The notes below the pieces were generated by a model. That model searched no databases and had not been told where the DNA came from. It saw only the letters and a program-made list of their open reading frames with translations. From the NCBI GenBank assembly GCA_021018995.1, contig CM037590.1, positions 108,067,097 to 108,131,096 of the forward strand: DNA of 64,000 nt, written 5' to 3'. This document shows positions 46,000 to 59,254 of the stretch, in pieces. The number at the start of each line of letters is the position of its first letter. Position 1 is the first letter of the stretch. The position numbers were made by a program, and so were the translations under genes. This stretch comes from Chloranthus sessilifolius. Its lineage: Eukaryota > Streptophyta > Magnoliopsida > Chloranthales > Chloranthaceae.

Positions 46000-48770
46000 G
46001 TTAGGAAAACCCCTGTTTTCTATCTCTCGATGTTCAACTATCAGATTGCGATTATTGACAAGCTCGAGCAAATTTTTTATGGGAAGGGGCAGGGCTCGAT
46101 AAGAGGTACCACTTAGTCAGGAGGATTTTTAATTGCCTAAAGAGATTGGAGGGCTAGGAATCCGGAACCTTCGTATGGTCAATAAAGCCCTAATTGGCAA
46201 GTGGCCGTGGAGAGTGAGTTTGGAAGAAGAAAAAAAATAGTCTGTGGGTCCAAGTGCCACCTCAGAAGTATGGTTGGAATAGTGGTGAATGGGGTATTCA
46301 GGTGAACAGGACCAGAAATGCTTCAGCATGGTGGAAGGAAGTTTGCTCGGTTTGGCGGAATTTTGAGAAATGAATTCAGTTCAGTTGGGGAGATGGAACT
46401 CGTATAAGGTTTTGGCTAGATCCGTGGCTTAGTTGTAGGCCCTTGCGTACCTTCTTCCCTAGTATTTATAAGATTGCGGCATCACCTAGTTGTTTGGTGG
46501 CAGAGGTAGTGTCAGGGCATGGGGGAAGGACGGTGTGGATCGAATATTCATACTTGATGGCTCTGGTATGTTCTTAAAAGTGTACTCAGTCTTAACCTAT
46601 TCCAAACGCACAACGGAAATTGTAGCACTAGTATAAGGTTGATCCCATAGGGAAGGTCAAAATTTTGAATACTTTTATTTGCCTTTATAGAATAAAGAAT
46701 GACTATTTTAATTAAACTAAGTGCAGAAAAATAAATCTAAATCTTCAAACTTATGAATCCTAGTTGTCAATTAGTTTCCTTCAGTTCTCAAATATCTATG
46801 AAAATTAAAATGCCGTTACACTATATCTCAGTCCTATAAAATTTGGTCGTCAATAAAAAATTAAAATTCTTCAATATAGATTTATACTAATCTACAATTC
46901 TCTAGAATTTGGGTGTCAATCAAACACCGAGAATATTTAAGATAGAAAATAAAAACTGTTACACTAATCTTTCAAACTCAAGATTTTAGGCATCAATTAA
47001 AATCAAGAATTATTAGATATTTATATAGCAGTAAAAGAAAGCAGCAAATCTAAACTAGAAAGCAAATAAAAAGATCTTTCATCTCTCAGTCACAGGCGTC
47101 AATTGCTCCTGAGAAACTACGGATACTCTACGCTAATCTTTCAGCTTCCGATCACAGTCATCAATTGCTCTCAAGAAATCTTGGATATCTAAACTAAACT
47201 ACACAAAAGTGATCTTCAGGATTCCCAACCTCAATCGTCAATTGATGCAGAGAATTCTGTAGATAAGATTTTCTCTATGCCAAACCCTATTTATAGATCA
47301 GGAGGGGTCGGCTTCTATTATTCGAATTCTAAACAAAGTAAATTGTTAAAAATAAAATATTCCTAAAATAATAAAACTTCTAATCTTAATCTGCCTTGCT
47401 CTGAATAGTAAATGCGCACAACACATTTCTCTAATTTTAGCAGTAGAGATCTTCAAGATTTCTTTCACCAATCTTCTCAGATCCGTAAGACACCAGAATT
47501 TTAATTTAAGAGATCTTCTAGTTTTTTGCATAGTGGTGCATCCTCATGTGATCAATAGCAGCAACTTTAATATACAATTGTAAATACGATTGCATCTTTT
47601 CTTTCAGTACTATTCTTCAGCTTCGAATGATCGTATCCTTGCTTCGTTCTAAACTAATCTTTCAGCGTCTTCTATACAATCGTAGTTACGATTCCTTCTT
47701 TTCTTCTTCTAACTTCACTCGTTCGTGATTATGATTGGACTTAGAGTACAATTGAGATCATAAGTACGTGCAATCATGATTCTTGCTATTTTTTGAGTTC
47801 ATTTTGGGAAAGATTAGCAGTTTGGCGCTTTTTTACTATTTATTTTAAATATCTGCACATCATCATATCATTAGTAGAAAACTAAGGTCTAGCCTCACTA
47901 AGTTATGAGTGATAAAATGATAAATTCTGTGACTGATCAAGCTCCTAAAGGACAATGAGGCGCAACCGCTTCTTGAGTTACAGGGTTGGGTGAATATAGT
48001 TAGGAGAAATCGACTAAGGTGTAACTCTAGAGGTTGGCTTCTAAGTATTAATGGTAGATTTTCGGTTCGCTCAGTCTAACGTGCGTTGTCCCTTAAGCCC
48101 CTTGTTAGAGTGGAGTGGGCTGCTTTGTGGAGAGCTCCGGAGCCCCTCAAAATCAAGATTTTTTGTTTGGACAGTGATGCGGGGTAGAGCTTTGACGGTG
48201 GATCCATTGATTGTGCGGAAAAAGGATATACCAAATAGGTGTGTAATGTGTTTGCAGTAAGAAGATATGGCTTCCCATCTCTTTCTTGAGTGTTAGGTAG
48301 TGGCGGAGATCTGGAGCGTCATATTGAGATCTTTCGGCATGGCGTGGGTGACCCCCAGTGGGATACCCTCTCACTTTTTATCCTGGTATGGTGCCCATCT
48401 AGAAGGTCAGATAATGGCATTTTGGAAGGTGAGTTTCATTGTAGTTCTGTGGAGCATTTGGCTAGAAGGGAATGCACGTATTTTTCAAACGAGGCCCCAA
48501 CTGGTGGGGCTAATCCTGAAGGAGATTTTAGACCTGATGTGCCTCTAGGTCAGATTTGATAAGAATGGGATTGGTGAATCCCTTGAGCTGTTTGACTTTG
48601 GTTAGCAAGGATGCTTTTGTATTCACTTTCCTTTCTGGAGGGGAGGTATGTTTTTGTTGTTTGATTTTGTTTTCTGATGTTGGTCGATTTTGTTTCTTCC
48701 TTGTATTTTTCAATCCCCACGCTGGCTCTTGAATAAAATTTGCCTTTATCGATAAAAAAAATAAAAAATA
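46000..48770 (+). mobile_element. LINE-2: 5'-truncated L1-clade LINE, split by a probable solo LTR
   Basis: The RT thumb region (YLSMFNYQIAIIDKLEQIFYG at about 46019, then IGGLGIRNLRMVNKALIGKW at 46144-46203) leads to the break. The zf-RVT part is at 48040-48560 (TVMRGRALTVDPLIVRKK...CVMC), ending LELFDFG and an A-rich tail at 48751-48775. It has no RNase H, unlike LINE-1, so it is another lineage. In-frame stops (for example after CVMCLQ at 48258) and frameshifts show decay. Confidence 0.78.
46569..47870. mobile_element. Probable solo LTR inserted in LINE-2
   Basis: About 1.3 kb of AT-rich non-coding DNA separates two collinear LINE pieces. It contains GTTGATCCCATAGGGAAGGTC, a word style seen in the LTRs of elements A and B (GTTTGTCCCATAGGGA). 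The ends are not fixed: TGTTCTT or TGTACTCAG at the left, CATATCA at the right. No target duplication was identified. Confidence 0.5.
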
Positions 48771-51059
48771 AAAAATACAATCGTATGGAACGTAGTGATA
48801 TTTAGGTGCTTCCACGCAACAATCATCATTTAAAAATTGTCTACAACTTAAAAACTTCCTCAATTCCTTTGATTTCTATCAATGTGTCATCGTTAGAGTA
48901 TTCCGCTCCTAAAAGCAAACCAGCACATTGTCATATTAATGATCACTTTACCCTAAAGAAACATTGATTCATCAGTATATTCCACAGTTTGTAAGTATAC
49001 TTTCAGAATCCTTGTCATAGCTTCCAAGATCAACCATTACAAGCCCAACTTACCAGAGATATCTTTTAAATTCTCCTTTAAACTTTGCATCTTGTGAATC
49101 ACTTTACATTTTATGAAGTCCTTATTTTATTTTACTATGATACATTTCCCAATCCAATTAGTAAAGGGGCATTGGAAATACAAGCTCTCTCTGTGTTCAC
49201 AAATCCTTAGGCCTCGTTCGAGAGTTCAAATTCCGTCAGATTATGAGTTTGAACTCCAATTTGAACAAAAATCTGAGACTTTCAGAGGGAATCAGCCATT
49301 CGGGAGTTCAGTGGGCCCCACTCATTTTCTAACATTTTTCGAGTGAAAACGACAAGCCTTAGTATAAGATTTTTGGTCGGAAAAGCTCAGAATCTGAGCT
49401 TGTAGATGTATACTCTCCACTTAATTGTAACACCCAATCACTCCCTCCACCCAACGATCATCTTTGAGTTTAAAGTACCTGTGTTTTATTTTTGCTTTGG
49501 GTTTAGAAAATGCAGCTGGAGGGATGTGCCTTCTCAATACCCTTTTTTTTCACCCAATGAATATGACATTTGAACATGGTGAATTGAGCCATTTGATGTT
49601 TTCTGTTTATTTCATTGTTTTGTTAGATGCGTTCATTAAGATAATCTCACTTTTTAATTACAGATCTTGACATGGATGAAAGGCTTAGATCAGGATTTGG
49701 TGACTAGATCATTTGAGTACTTAGTTTAATTAAAATTGGGCTCATTTTTAGCTTATTTGAGCACTCAGTTCAACCACCTTTAATAGAACACTGAAATTGC
49801 TTCTGTCTAGCGTGCTTGGGCTACCTACTTGAGGCATTGTGAGAAAGAAAGATTTGATCCCATCCAAACCAATTGAAACAGTTAACTTGAGTCGTTCATT
49901 GTTTATAATGTCAATAATCGATGGATTAACTAATTCAATGATATGGTTATCAGTTTCTTTTGTCCCTTGTGATAGACTGATCATCTATTCAAAAAATCTG
50001 TTATAAATAGATAATCTATTAAACCAAATGTATTGAAATTTTAAAGGTTCATGAATGCTTTTACTACAATGTGCTGGGGCTGGATTTTGTGGGTGGGAAA
50101 ATTTTGAATGGACGATGAATTTTTGGTAAGTAGATATAAGTATAGGTCTAAATCTCTATCTCTGAGGAGATAAGTATAGGTCTGAATCTCAATCTTTGGG
50201 GAGATAAGTATAGGTCCGAATCTCTATCTCTGAAGTATAGGTTTGAATCTCAATCTTTGGGGAGATAAGTATAGGTCTGAATCTCTATCTCTGGGGGTGG
50301 AGTTTGTGGACTACTCATTTGCCACTTGTTCCTTGCAGCTACCAACACAAAGAGGGTCCATTGAAAGGCAATGATACCCCTTACACATTGCCAACTGTTG
50401 ATCACTAAAATTTATCACTTCCCACCTCCTAACCTAGCCTTTAATGGACCTTTGAGCTAGTTAATAATGAATTTTTAACTGTGGTTTTGTAGATGATAAT
50501 AAATTATAGCTTAGTACAGCAATCCATCATTTATGAGCCAAGAAGAAAGAATTTTGAGACAAACAGTGGAGCTAATGGGAATTACAGTGAATGCAGCATG
50601 GTGGTTCACACCATAGGGGCTGTTTAGCATGCCTTTGGGCCCTAGAAGTCCGGTAGAGAGAGGGAAAATGGACCCAAGCACAATAGAGTGCTGCAGCAAA
50701 TTTTATAGACAGCTGAGCAAGCAACCAACTTCAGCATTTAAATCTCGAGCTCTCTATAGCTGCTGCACTGCACCATTTTAGCAGATTTATACAAGCCAAG
50801 CAATAAACCAGCAGCTCAAGTGGCACATTACAGCAATGTACATGTCAAGTTGTCGTTTATAGCTGCTGCATTCCATTTGTTGAGAAACTGAAAGCATACT
50901 GAAGGATAATCCACTCAAGCAGCTGAAAGCTCACTGATGTATAAACCATACAGCTGCATAACTGCTACTTTGGAGCACTTGAGCAGCTGCACTAAAAGCC
51001 TCACATTTATCAGCTCAAGTAGCTCAAGCAAACTGCAGCTACAACACTTCAATGATAAG

Positions 51060-51900
51060 CACTCTCAGTGGATCAGCACCTTTAGCAAATTAACTCGAGA
51101 AGAACTTGAGTGGATCACATTTTCAGAAGTGTAACTCGAGAGGATCTTGAGCACTTCAATTCTGAAACAAGCATACACTTGAGCAGCTGCAAACCACCAC
51201 TCGAGCAGTTCCATTGATCCTGTCGAGCTCTTGTTGAAGCAAACAAACAATGTCGAGCAACTGGATCCATCTACTCGAGCTGCACCTGCTGAAGAAATGA
51301 ACCTGTCGAGCTGCTGGTTGAGGCACTTCAACCTGTCGAGCTGTGTATAGTTGAGTGCTGAAGTAATTGAAGATGTCAAGCAACTTTAAATCCATCTACT
51401 CGAGCTGCCCCTACTGAAGAAATGAACCTGTCAAGCTACTGGTTGAGGCACTTCAACCTATCGAGCTATGTATAGCTGAAAGGCTGAAACACTACACACA
51501 CTCGAGTAGTTTGCTGAAGCAAACCAAGCTGTCTAGCAACTTCACAATGCTACAGCTTTTAATTACTTAAGCAGTTCTGAAGTGAAGCTGTCGAGTAGCT
51601 GGCTGAAGGAAGCAACCTGTCGAGCAGTTTATATAGGTGCAATTCATCCTGTCGAGTTGTTGTTTTAACCTGTTGAGAGGCTCTCGAGATCCTGTCGAGT
51701 TCCAATACCTGAAGCCAATGAACCTGTCGAGTTGTAGCAGTCCCCACTTAACCTGCCGAGCCTGCCAAAGCATCCTGTCGAGTTGCATACCTGTGGCAAA
51801 TCAACCACTTGAGATTCACATGCTTGAAGCCTCAGCCACTCAAGAACCTCTCAAAATTTATGTTCTGAAGCTCCAACCACTCGAGGCTCGGGTTCCAACA
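51060..51900 (+). repeat. U3 motif array of LTR C, left copy (AACCTGTCGAG / CTCGAG)
   Basis: About 25-30 units of (A)CCTGTCGAG(C/T)TG or ACTCGAG(C/A) spaced about 20-40 bp. The core is the complement of the array word in LTR B, so both have the same orientation relative to their elements. Confidence 0.85.
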
Positions 51901-52289
51901 TTTATATTTGAACTTCAAGGGCATTTTTGAGATTCCACAACACCTAGGGCACACACCCCAATGTGTTGAGCTATTCCCCACATCTCGATGCATCACTTGG
52001 CTAAAAATGAGCCATCTCAGCTGAGCATAACTAAATTGATTCTTTCTTTTTTCTAATTGGCCAAAGCATTTCATTGCCTTTTGGATTGATATAGCTATAG
52101 GTTGTTTTGTAAAAGGCAGTCAGGATACTTAGAACCTGTGATCATTTTAGGATTAGGGTTTTCTTTCCTTTTTCATTTTCTTCTTCTATCCTTAGCTCAG
52201 CAGCCATGTTAGGTTAAATCTTTGTAGTGGCTAGGTCTATTTTGAGTTATAATTTGGTTTTGTAAGAACATTGTGAGCAGTCTTGGCTT

Positions 52290-53040
52290 TTTGCAGAGAC
52301 TGCAGCCTTGAGGGTGAGTCATTGTGAGTTCTTTTTTGCAATGCAAAGCCATTTTGAATGCTTCATTTAATCTGTATATTTCTTATGCTTATCATTTAGA
52401 TCTATATGGGTTTTATGCACCTACGGATGCATGTGCTTATAACCTTGCACACATAGTGGCTATAGTAGTTATCCTGTTCTATCTCTAACCTCTATAACTA
52501 GGTTAATTCCTGGGATACCTTGTAACCATTTGAGTGGACAGGGTCTAGCCCTAAGACTGATCTAGATAACAGGGTTGAGCTGGATTCTTTTTCCTTGCAT
52601 TTGTGTGCTTATAGCCAAATGAGGGACAACTGCAAATCCAACTCCTCTATTTTACAACACCACTTTCAGTGAATAGATTTGGAGTCTTGTAGAGATTGCA
52701 GACTTGAGAGTTAGGTCATTGCAGGCCTCTTTGTAGCAATGACTAGCTGATTTTAATGCCACATTCAATCTGTGATTTCTTGTGGTTCTCATTAGATCTT
52801 CATGTATTGAATGCTCCTATGGATGCATAAGCTTGTAGCTTTGCAAATATAGTGTTTGTAATGGTTTTTCTGTTCTAGTTTAACCCCCTGATTGGATGAA
52901 ATCCATGAAATATTTTGTGACCATTTAAGTGGACAAAATATAACCCTAAGATTAGTTCATGTCTCTGGGTTAGGCTAGATTATTCTACCATGCACTTGTG
53001 CCTGTAGCCAAGTGAAGGACTGCCACAGACTCAACTCTTG
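52290..53040 (+). repeat. About 390-bp tandem duplication in R/U5 of LTR C
   Basis: Both halves contain, in order, GAGA(C/T)TGCAG(C/A)CTTGAG, GTCATTG, a GGATGCATGTGCTT or GGATGCATAAGCTT word, CCATTT(G/A)AGTGGACA and AACCCTAAGA-like words. LTR A carries the CCATTTGAGTGGACA word twice as well (on its minus strand). Same arrangement at about 59455-60210. Confidence 0.75.
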
Positions 53041-53480
53041 ATTTGTTTTGCAGTGAAGATTAGCCCATAGCTGTCTACTTCTCCACATTTTCTATTTTAT
53101 TTTACCCACCCACCTTCATTCCTCTTTACCCCCTTCTCATTTATTTTAGTTTTATTTCTATTTTAGTTTAGTTTTTGACACCCCAAAAACACCCTATCTT
53201 CACCTTGGTTTGTAGCTTAGGTTTAGAGTTTCCAGACCTGTAGTAGGTCTGGAGATTTACTATTCCACTTTTGTATTTTAGATCATCACTCTATGTGGAA
53301 TAAACTCTTACTTATCAAAACTTGCTACAACAGCCCTGGATCTTGCAGGACTGTGTTTGTTTTGGTTTTTGGTTCTAATCCATATGTTCATTCCCCTCTG
53401 TTTTTGTCTTTGCCATTCTTTAGTTTGATCAATATTTTTATAATAAAAAGAACACAATCAAACTAAAACCAACAAGTTTT

Positions 53481-53497
53481 TGGCGCCGTTGTCGGGG
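53481..53497 (+). other. Primer-binding site of element C (tRNA-Asp)
   Basis: TGGCGCCGTTGTCGGGG differs from the expected tRNA-Asp complement at one base. It starts six bases after the LTR. Confidence 0.85.
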
Positions 53498-53958
53498 AGT
53501 TTTAATCTAAGTTTAGTAAATCTGAGTTTTTATTCTTTGTAGTTCTAGTGTTTCAATAAATTATAGTTGTAGTTTTTGTTTGATTTTTCTTTACATTTTT
53601 TCTTTATTTTATATTTTAGGTCTGTTTGTGTCTTTTTAATGTTTGAAGAAATTATAGCTATAGTCTTAGGATTTTTGCAGTTTATTCTTTATTTCTATTT
53701 TTAGACCTACTATTGTCTATTTGGGGATTGAATAAAGTACTGCTGTAATTTTTTATATTTTCGGATTTGAAGCAGCAGTAATTAGGAGAGCACAGCTGCT
53801 GCTGGAGCAACCCTGCCTTAGTTTGCATCTCTCTCTCTCTCTGTTGTCTTTTCAATTCTGCATTCTTTAATTTCAGCAGTAGTGTGCAGTATTGTTAGTA
53901 TTATTAATTTTTTTATTTTTTTGTGCTATAAGTTACTTTTTAACTTGCTGTGTGTTGT

Positions 53959-55523
53959 ATGCTTGGTAGAAGGTCTCTCCATCCTGAGCTAGAACCTTTG
54001 AATCGTGAAATTGAGAGAGTCCTTGGACCTAGGTAAACATCACGTACCCCTATTAAACCTTTAGAGCCATTTGAGATGGGAGACCAACCTAGACCCCTGA
54101 GGGACTACTATGCATTAGGGGCATATTCATCCCCCTTTTGCGTTCAGTTCCCTATTGCTGAGGGTAGTTATGAGATCAAGCCTCAAACCATCCATATGTT
54201 GCCATCTTTTCATGGGTTAAGTAAAGAGGACCCTTATAAGCACATTGATGAGTTTCTTGCCCTTTGCACCACATTTAAAATTGCTGGCCTGGGAGATGAA
54301 GCCACTAAAATGAGGCTTTTTACTTTTCATTAAAGGACAAAGTAAGAACTTGGCTTAACATGCTCCCAACAAATAGCATTACATCTTGGAATGCCTTCCA
54401 ATGTCAGTTCTTGGCTAAAATTTTCCAATTAGTAAACCCAACCAGTTGAGGAAGAGCATTATCTCTTTTGCTCAGCTACCAACTGAAGACTTTCATGAAG
54501 CTTGGGAGAGATTTAAGGAGCTGCTGAGACAGTGTCCACTCCACCAAATCTCCAAATGATAGCTTGTGCAAAGCTTCTATCAGGGGATTGATTCTAAAAG
54601 TAGTGATATGGTGGATGTCTGTTGTGGTGACACTTACCTCTGTAAAACTGATGAGGAAGCCTTGGATATGTTTGATGTGATAAGTGAAAACTCAATACAG
54701 CAAGAGTCTCTGTCAAGAAATGACATTGAGCCAGCTGCTAGAGGTATAAAAGAACCCACTTCCAAAGGAAAATTGTATGAATTAAATGTGTACAGTGCGT
54801 TGGAGAGAAAAGTAGACAACTTGTCTAAAAAGTTTGATAAAGAATTGAGTATGTTGCAGCCCCACATGGCTGCATAGGTTAGAGAGGCATGTTTGATATG
54901 CCACTCATTCACACATTCCTTGTTAGATTATCTTTCTGCTGGTTAGTATCCAGAATTAGTAATGGAGCATGCTAATGCTACCCAATCATTTGGACATTAG
55001 CCTGCTGGGTACCTTTGGAGGAACCACCCAAACTTGAGGTGGAGACAAGATAATTTTCCTCACCCCCAACTCCAGCAAGTATTGCCCTACAACCCACCCA
55101 ACAGTTCCATCGAGGTCATGCCCCAGGACAATAATTTCAACATCAGTTCCCCGAGCCAAGTCAATTAGTTCTGCCATCCCCACAACCAAGAGCCCCCTCC
55201 TTTGAGGAGTAGGTTTTGTCTTCATTGTAAAACATTAGCTCCTTATCACAGACTATGAATTTCTACGGTTAGAGCATCAAGAAAATAGAAGAGCACCTTG
55301 GTCAACTCTCAAATGCTTTGACAAGAAGGGGAGAAGGTTGGCCCCAAGCCAAACAGTAAACAATCCCAGAGGGGCACACTTGATTGGTGAAGTTTCTTCA
55401 AGTCATGAAGATACTATGGCCATCAATGCCTTGAGGAGTGGGAAAGTGGTGGAAGGCCAAGATGTTGTTGATGCCAAAAGGGCTGCTGTTGAGCCCCAAC
55501 ATATCAAAAAAATATATAAATAA
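53959..55523 (+). pseudogene. Element C gag remnant
   Basis: It starts MLGRRSL like element A's gag. The capsid-like block (IHMLPSFHGLSKEDPYKHID) is at about 54190-54255, remnants of a zinc knuckle near 54890-54910, and the tail homologous to A's gag C-terminus at 55338-55523. After that, leader-type sequence follows directly, so the pol region known from A is absent. Broken. Confidence 0.82.
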
Positions 55524-57498
55524 AAATAAAAAATAAAAATAAAATAAAATAAAATTTAAAGATTGTTTAGGATTTTACTATTTTAGGAGATTTTGTATAG
55601 TTACTATTTTTTGTATACTTGTTGTTTTTCTTTTTAGTTTTATTACTGTTTTTAATTAGGTAAACTTGCAGTTTTATATAGTTCCTATTTTAGGAGTTTG
55701 TGTCATTGTTGTTTTATCTTCTTAGTGTCATTGTATATAATATGTTGTCTTCCTTCGTATAATTCTCTCTTTCTTTTCTACTCTCTTGTGTTAGTTTCAT
55801 TTTCTCTTTATTTCCTACTGTAGTTTAATTCCTCTTCCATCACCCTGTTGCCCCTATACATTTTTCTTGAAACAGTAAGGACACTGTTTATCTTAGGTTT
55901 GGAGGTATGGAAGGGTATGCCAATAGAGTAGTTAATTTTAGTATAACATGGTTAGTTAAATTGAAATAAATAAAGTCAATTCCCTCCTAACCATGTTAAA
56001 AAGAGGAAATTAAAACTTTTGCAGACACTTTTAAACTGAAAATTTTTAAAAATTTAACACTTCCATGAAGTTGACATCAAGAAATTTTTTTCAATTAGTA
56101 CTTAGTGAGCTAGAGAGGAGAGAAAAAAGTGAAAATATACCCCATGAGTTAAATTGATGACCATACCCAGTGAGATTTGGGCCTATCAAATTTCTTTTGA
56201 AGAGTATTTTTTTCTGCTCTAAGGAATGACTGATTCAATACCTTTTCACAAGAAATTAGGCACCCCAAATTGAAACTGTTTAACAGCACTCATGACACGA
56301 AGGAGATGATTTAAGGCCTTCATTTGGACAGTTTGAGCCTGAAAAGACCTATCCATTGAACTGCCCTTTGTTTATAGTGTTTGAGCCTTGAAATTCATTT
56401 TTCTTTGACAAACACGAGAGTGCTTAACCTAAACCTCATGACCTGATTCAGCCTTACCCTCACTCTGAGATTTCAGAAGGTAAAGGAGAAGATGTTGAAG
56501 ATAATTGAGAGGAGTTCAACATTTAGTGGAAGGAGAAGAAAAGAAAGTCATAAATAGTTGTGTACCAGTTGTATAGTTGTGGCAATTCATCAACAAAAGA
56601 TAAAAACATAAAAAGAGAAAAAGAAAGAGAAGTCAAGTGAAGTACCTCATCTGAAAAAGTAAAAAGAATAGAAGAAGCTGACCACTTCGGATCTAAAAAA
56701 CCTCAAAGAAGATGAAGTTGTGCTGTAATGAAGAAGGTGGAGTCATGAATCACCTCCTCCCCTTGCTGATTTCTCAATTTTGGATCCATTTTACCCCTTT
56801 TATTCTTTATAAACCTCAATCATAAGCCACATTGCAACTCATTAAAAAGACCTTGTTGACCTAAAGTGAAGTGAGTTGTCATGTGGAGATAAGGGGATGA
56901 CTGATCTATGGTGAAAAGTACATGAGGATGTTAGGAGTTAGTAGCCATGACTATGCTCATGGTTGTAGGCCTTTTTGAGGTTTGTGACTGATCTTGAGCT
57001 GATGTGAATGTAAACACCTTGGATTTTCATTATTGAGAAATAGCCCTGGTAAGGATTGGGTATGAAATTTAACTTCATTGGGGCTGTATCTAAACCTGAT
57101 TTTTCAAATTAATGGCAAACTTAGTACTGATTTTTACACATTGTACTCTTGATGTAAACTGATTGGTGGTGATGAAAACGCATGCTTATTTAAGTTTTAA
57201 ATTGTTTGCATTACTGTTTTAAACTCCTCTGAAATTTAAAGTACAGGTGTGGAATGAAGCTTTATTTATTGAAATCTGTTTTTTCATTGGCTGCACTATA
57301 CTTAACTATTTTATTGTAAAGTTTGTGGGTATCTTCACTGAAAATTCTCGAGAGACTTCACTCCTCCACTAGGGATCACCTAGGGGTTTAAAAGGCTTGA
57401 TGCATAAGCTAAATGCATCTGTGCTCCCTATGAAAGTGGCATTTACTTTTTAGAATAACTGTTTTAATTTTTCCTTTGTTCGAGGAGTAGCAAAGATT
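55524..57498 (+). other. Element C 3' leader, non-coding
   Basis: It begins with an A-rich run (55505-55560) and continues with sequence related to the 3' leaders of A and B (for example ATGTGGAGATAAGG... and TCACTCCTCCACTAGGGATC at about 57358). No coding was recognised. Confidence 0.65.
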
Positions 57499-57511
57499 AG
57501 GTTTCGGCGTG
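57499..57511 (+). other. Polypurine tract of element C
   Basis: AGGTTTCGGCGTG directly before the 3' LTR, a decayed form of the AGGTTTGGGGGTG of A and B. Confidence 0.65.
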
Positions 57512-58189
57512 TGTTGATGACTAAAATATATAACTTTTCACCTCCTAACCTAGCCTTTAATAGACCTTTGAGCTAGTTAATAATGAATTTTTAAGTGTAT
57601 TTTTATAGATGATAATAAATTATAGCTTAGTGAAGCAATCCATCATTTATGAGCCAAGAAGAAAGAATTTTGAGACAAACAATGGAGCTGATGGGAATTA
57701 CAGTGAATGCAGCATGGTGGTTCACACCACAGGGGCTGTTTAGCATGACTTTGGGCCCTAGAAGTCCTATAGAGAGAGGGAAAGTGGACCCAATCACAAT
57801 GGAGTGCTGCAGCAGATTATATAGACAACTGAGCAAGCAACTAGCTTCAGCATTTGAATCTCGAGCTCTCTATAGCTGCTGCACTGCACCATTTTAACAG
57901 ATCTATACAAGCCAAGCAGCAAACCAGCAGCACAAGTTGCTCTTTACAGCAATGTAATGTCAAGCTGTAGTTTATAGCTGTTGCATTCCATTTGTCAAGC
58001 AGCTGAAAGCATGCTAAGTGATAATCAACTCAAGCAGCTGAAAGCTCATTGATGTGTAAACCATACACCTGCATAACTGTTGCTTTGGAGCACTCACGCA
58101 GCTGCACTAAAAGCCTCACATTTATCTGATCGAGCAGCTAAAGCAAACTATAGCTACAACACTTCAATGACAAGCACTCTCAATGGATC

Positions 58190-59060
58190 AGTACCTTCAG
58201 CAAATTAACTCAAGAAGAACTCGAGTGGATCATATTTTCAGAAGCGTAACTCGAGTGGATCTCGAGCACTTCAATGCTAAAACAAGCATACACTCGAGCA
58301 GCTGCAAACCAACACTCGAGCAGTTCCATTGATCCTGTCGAGTTCTTGCTAAAGCAAACCAACAATGTCGAGCAACTTGATCCATCTACTCGAGCTGCCT
58401 CTGCTCAAGAAATGAACCTATCGAGCTGCTGGTTGGCGCACTTCAACTTATCGAGCTGTGTATAGCTAAGTGCTGAAGCAATTGAAACTGTCAAGCAACT
58501 TTAAATCCATCTACTAGAGCTGCCTTCACTAAAGAAATGAACCTGTTGAGCTATTGGTTGAGGCACTTAAACCTGTCGAGCTTTGTATAGCTGAAAGGCT
58601 AAAGCACTACACACACTCGAGCAGTTTGCTGAGGCAAACCAAGCTGTCGAGCAGCTTCACAATGCTACAACTTTCAATTACTCGAGCAGTTCTTAAGTGA
58701 AGCTGTCGAGTAGCTGGCTGAAGGAAGCAACCTGTCCAGTAGTTTATATAGGTGCAATTCAACCTGTCGAGTTGCTATTTTAACTTGTCGAGAGGCTCTC
58801 TAGACCCTGTCGAGTTGCTATTTTAACTTGTCAAGAGGCTCTCTAGATCCTGTCGAGTTGCAATACCTGAAGCCAATGAATCTTTCGAGCTGTAGCAGTC
58901 CCCACTTAACCTGTCGAGTCTGTCGAAGCATCCTGTCGAGCTACATACCTGTGCAAAATCAACCACTTGAGATTCACATGCCTGACGCCTCAGCCACTCG
59001 AGAACCTCTCGAGATTTATGTTCTGAAGCTCCAACCACTCGAGGCTCGGGTTCTAACATT
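58190..59060 (+). repeat. U3 motif array of LTR C, right copy
   Basis: Partner of 51060-51900. It includes a local duplication of TGTCGAGTTGCTATTTTAAC (58766 and 58809) not present in the left LTR, so the array changes by slippage or unequal exchange. Confidence 0.82.
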
Positions 59061-59246
59061 TATATTTGAACTTCAAGGCAATTCTTAGGATTCCACCGCA
59101 CCTAGGACACACACCCCAATGTGTTGTGTTGTTCCCCACATCCCAATGCATCACTTGGCTAAAAATGAGCCACCTCAGCTGCGCATAACTAAATTGATTC
59201 TTTCCTTTTTCTGATTGGCCAAAGCATTTCATTGCTTTTTGGACGG

Positions 59247-59254
59247 TATATATA
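59247..59254 (+). promoter_or_regulatory. TATA box of LTR C (3' copy)
   Basis: TATATATA, about 190 bp downstream of the motif array and upstream of the duplicated leader. Confidence 0.5.

Larger units (their letters stand above)
50396..53474 (+). repeat. Element C 5' LTR
   Basis: Aligns throughout with 57512-60640. The U3 motif array is at 51060-51900, a weak TATA-like sequence at 52089-52099, and a tandem duplication of about 390 bp in the transcribed part (52290-53040). Confidence 0.92.

Noticed and set aside
51637-51930. Open frames with repeated LSS or ILSS words across the LTR arrays (also at 4532, 25442 and 58828)
   Set aside because: The repeated residues come from the CTGTCGAG DNA word itself. 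They lie in LTR U3, differ between LTR copies and match no protein family.
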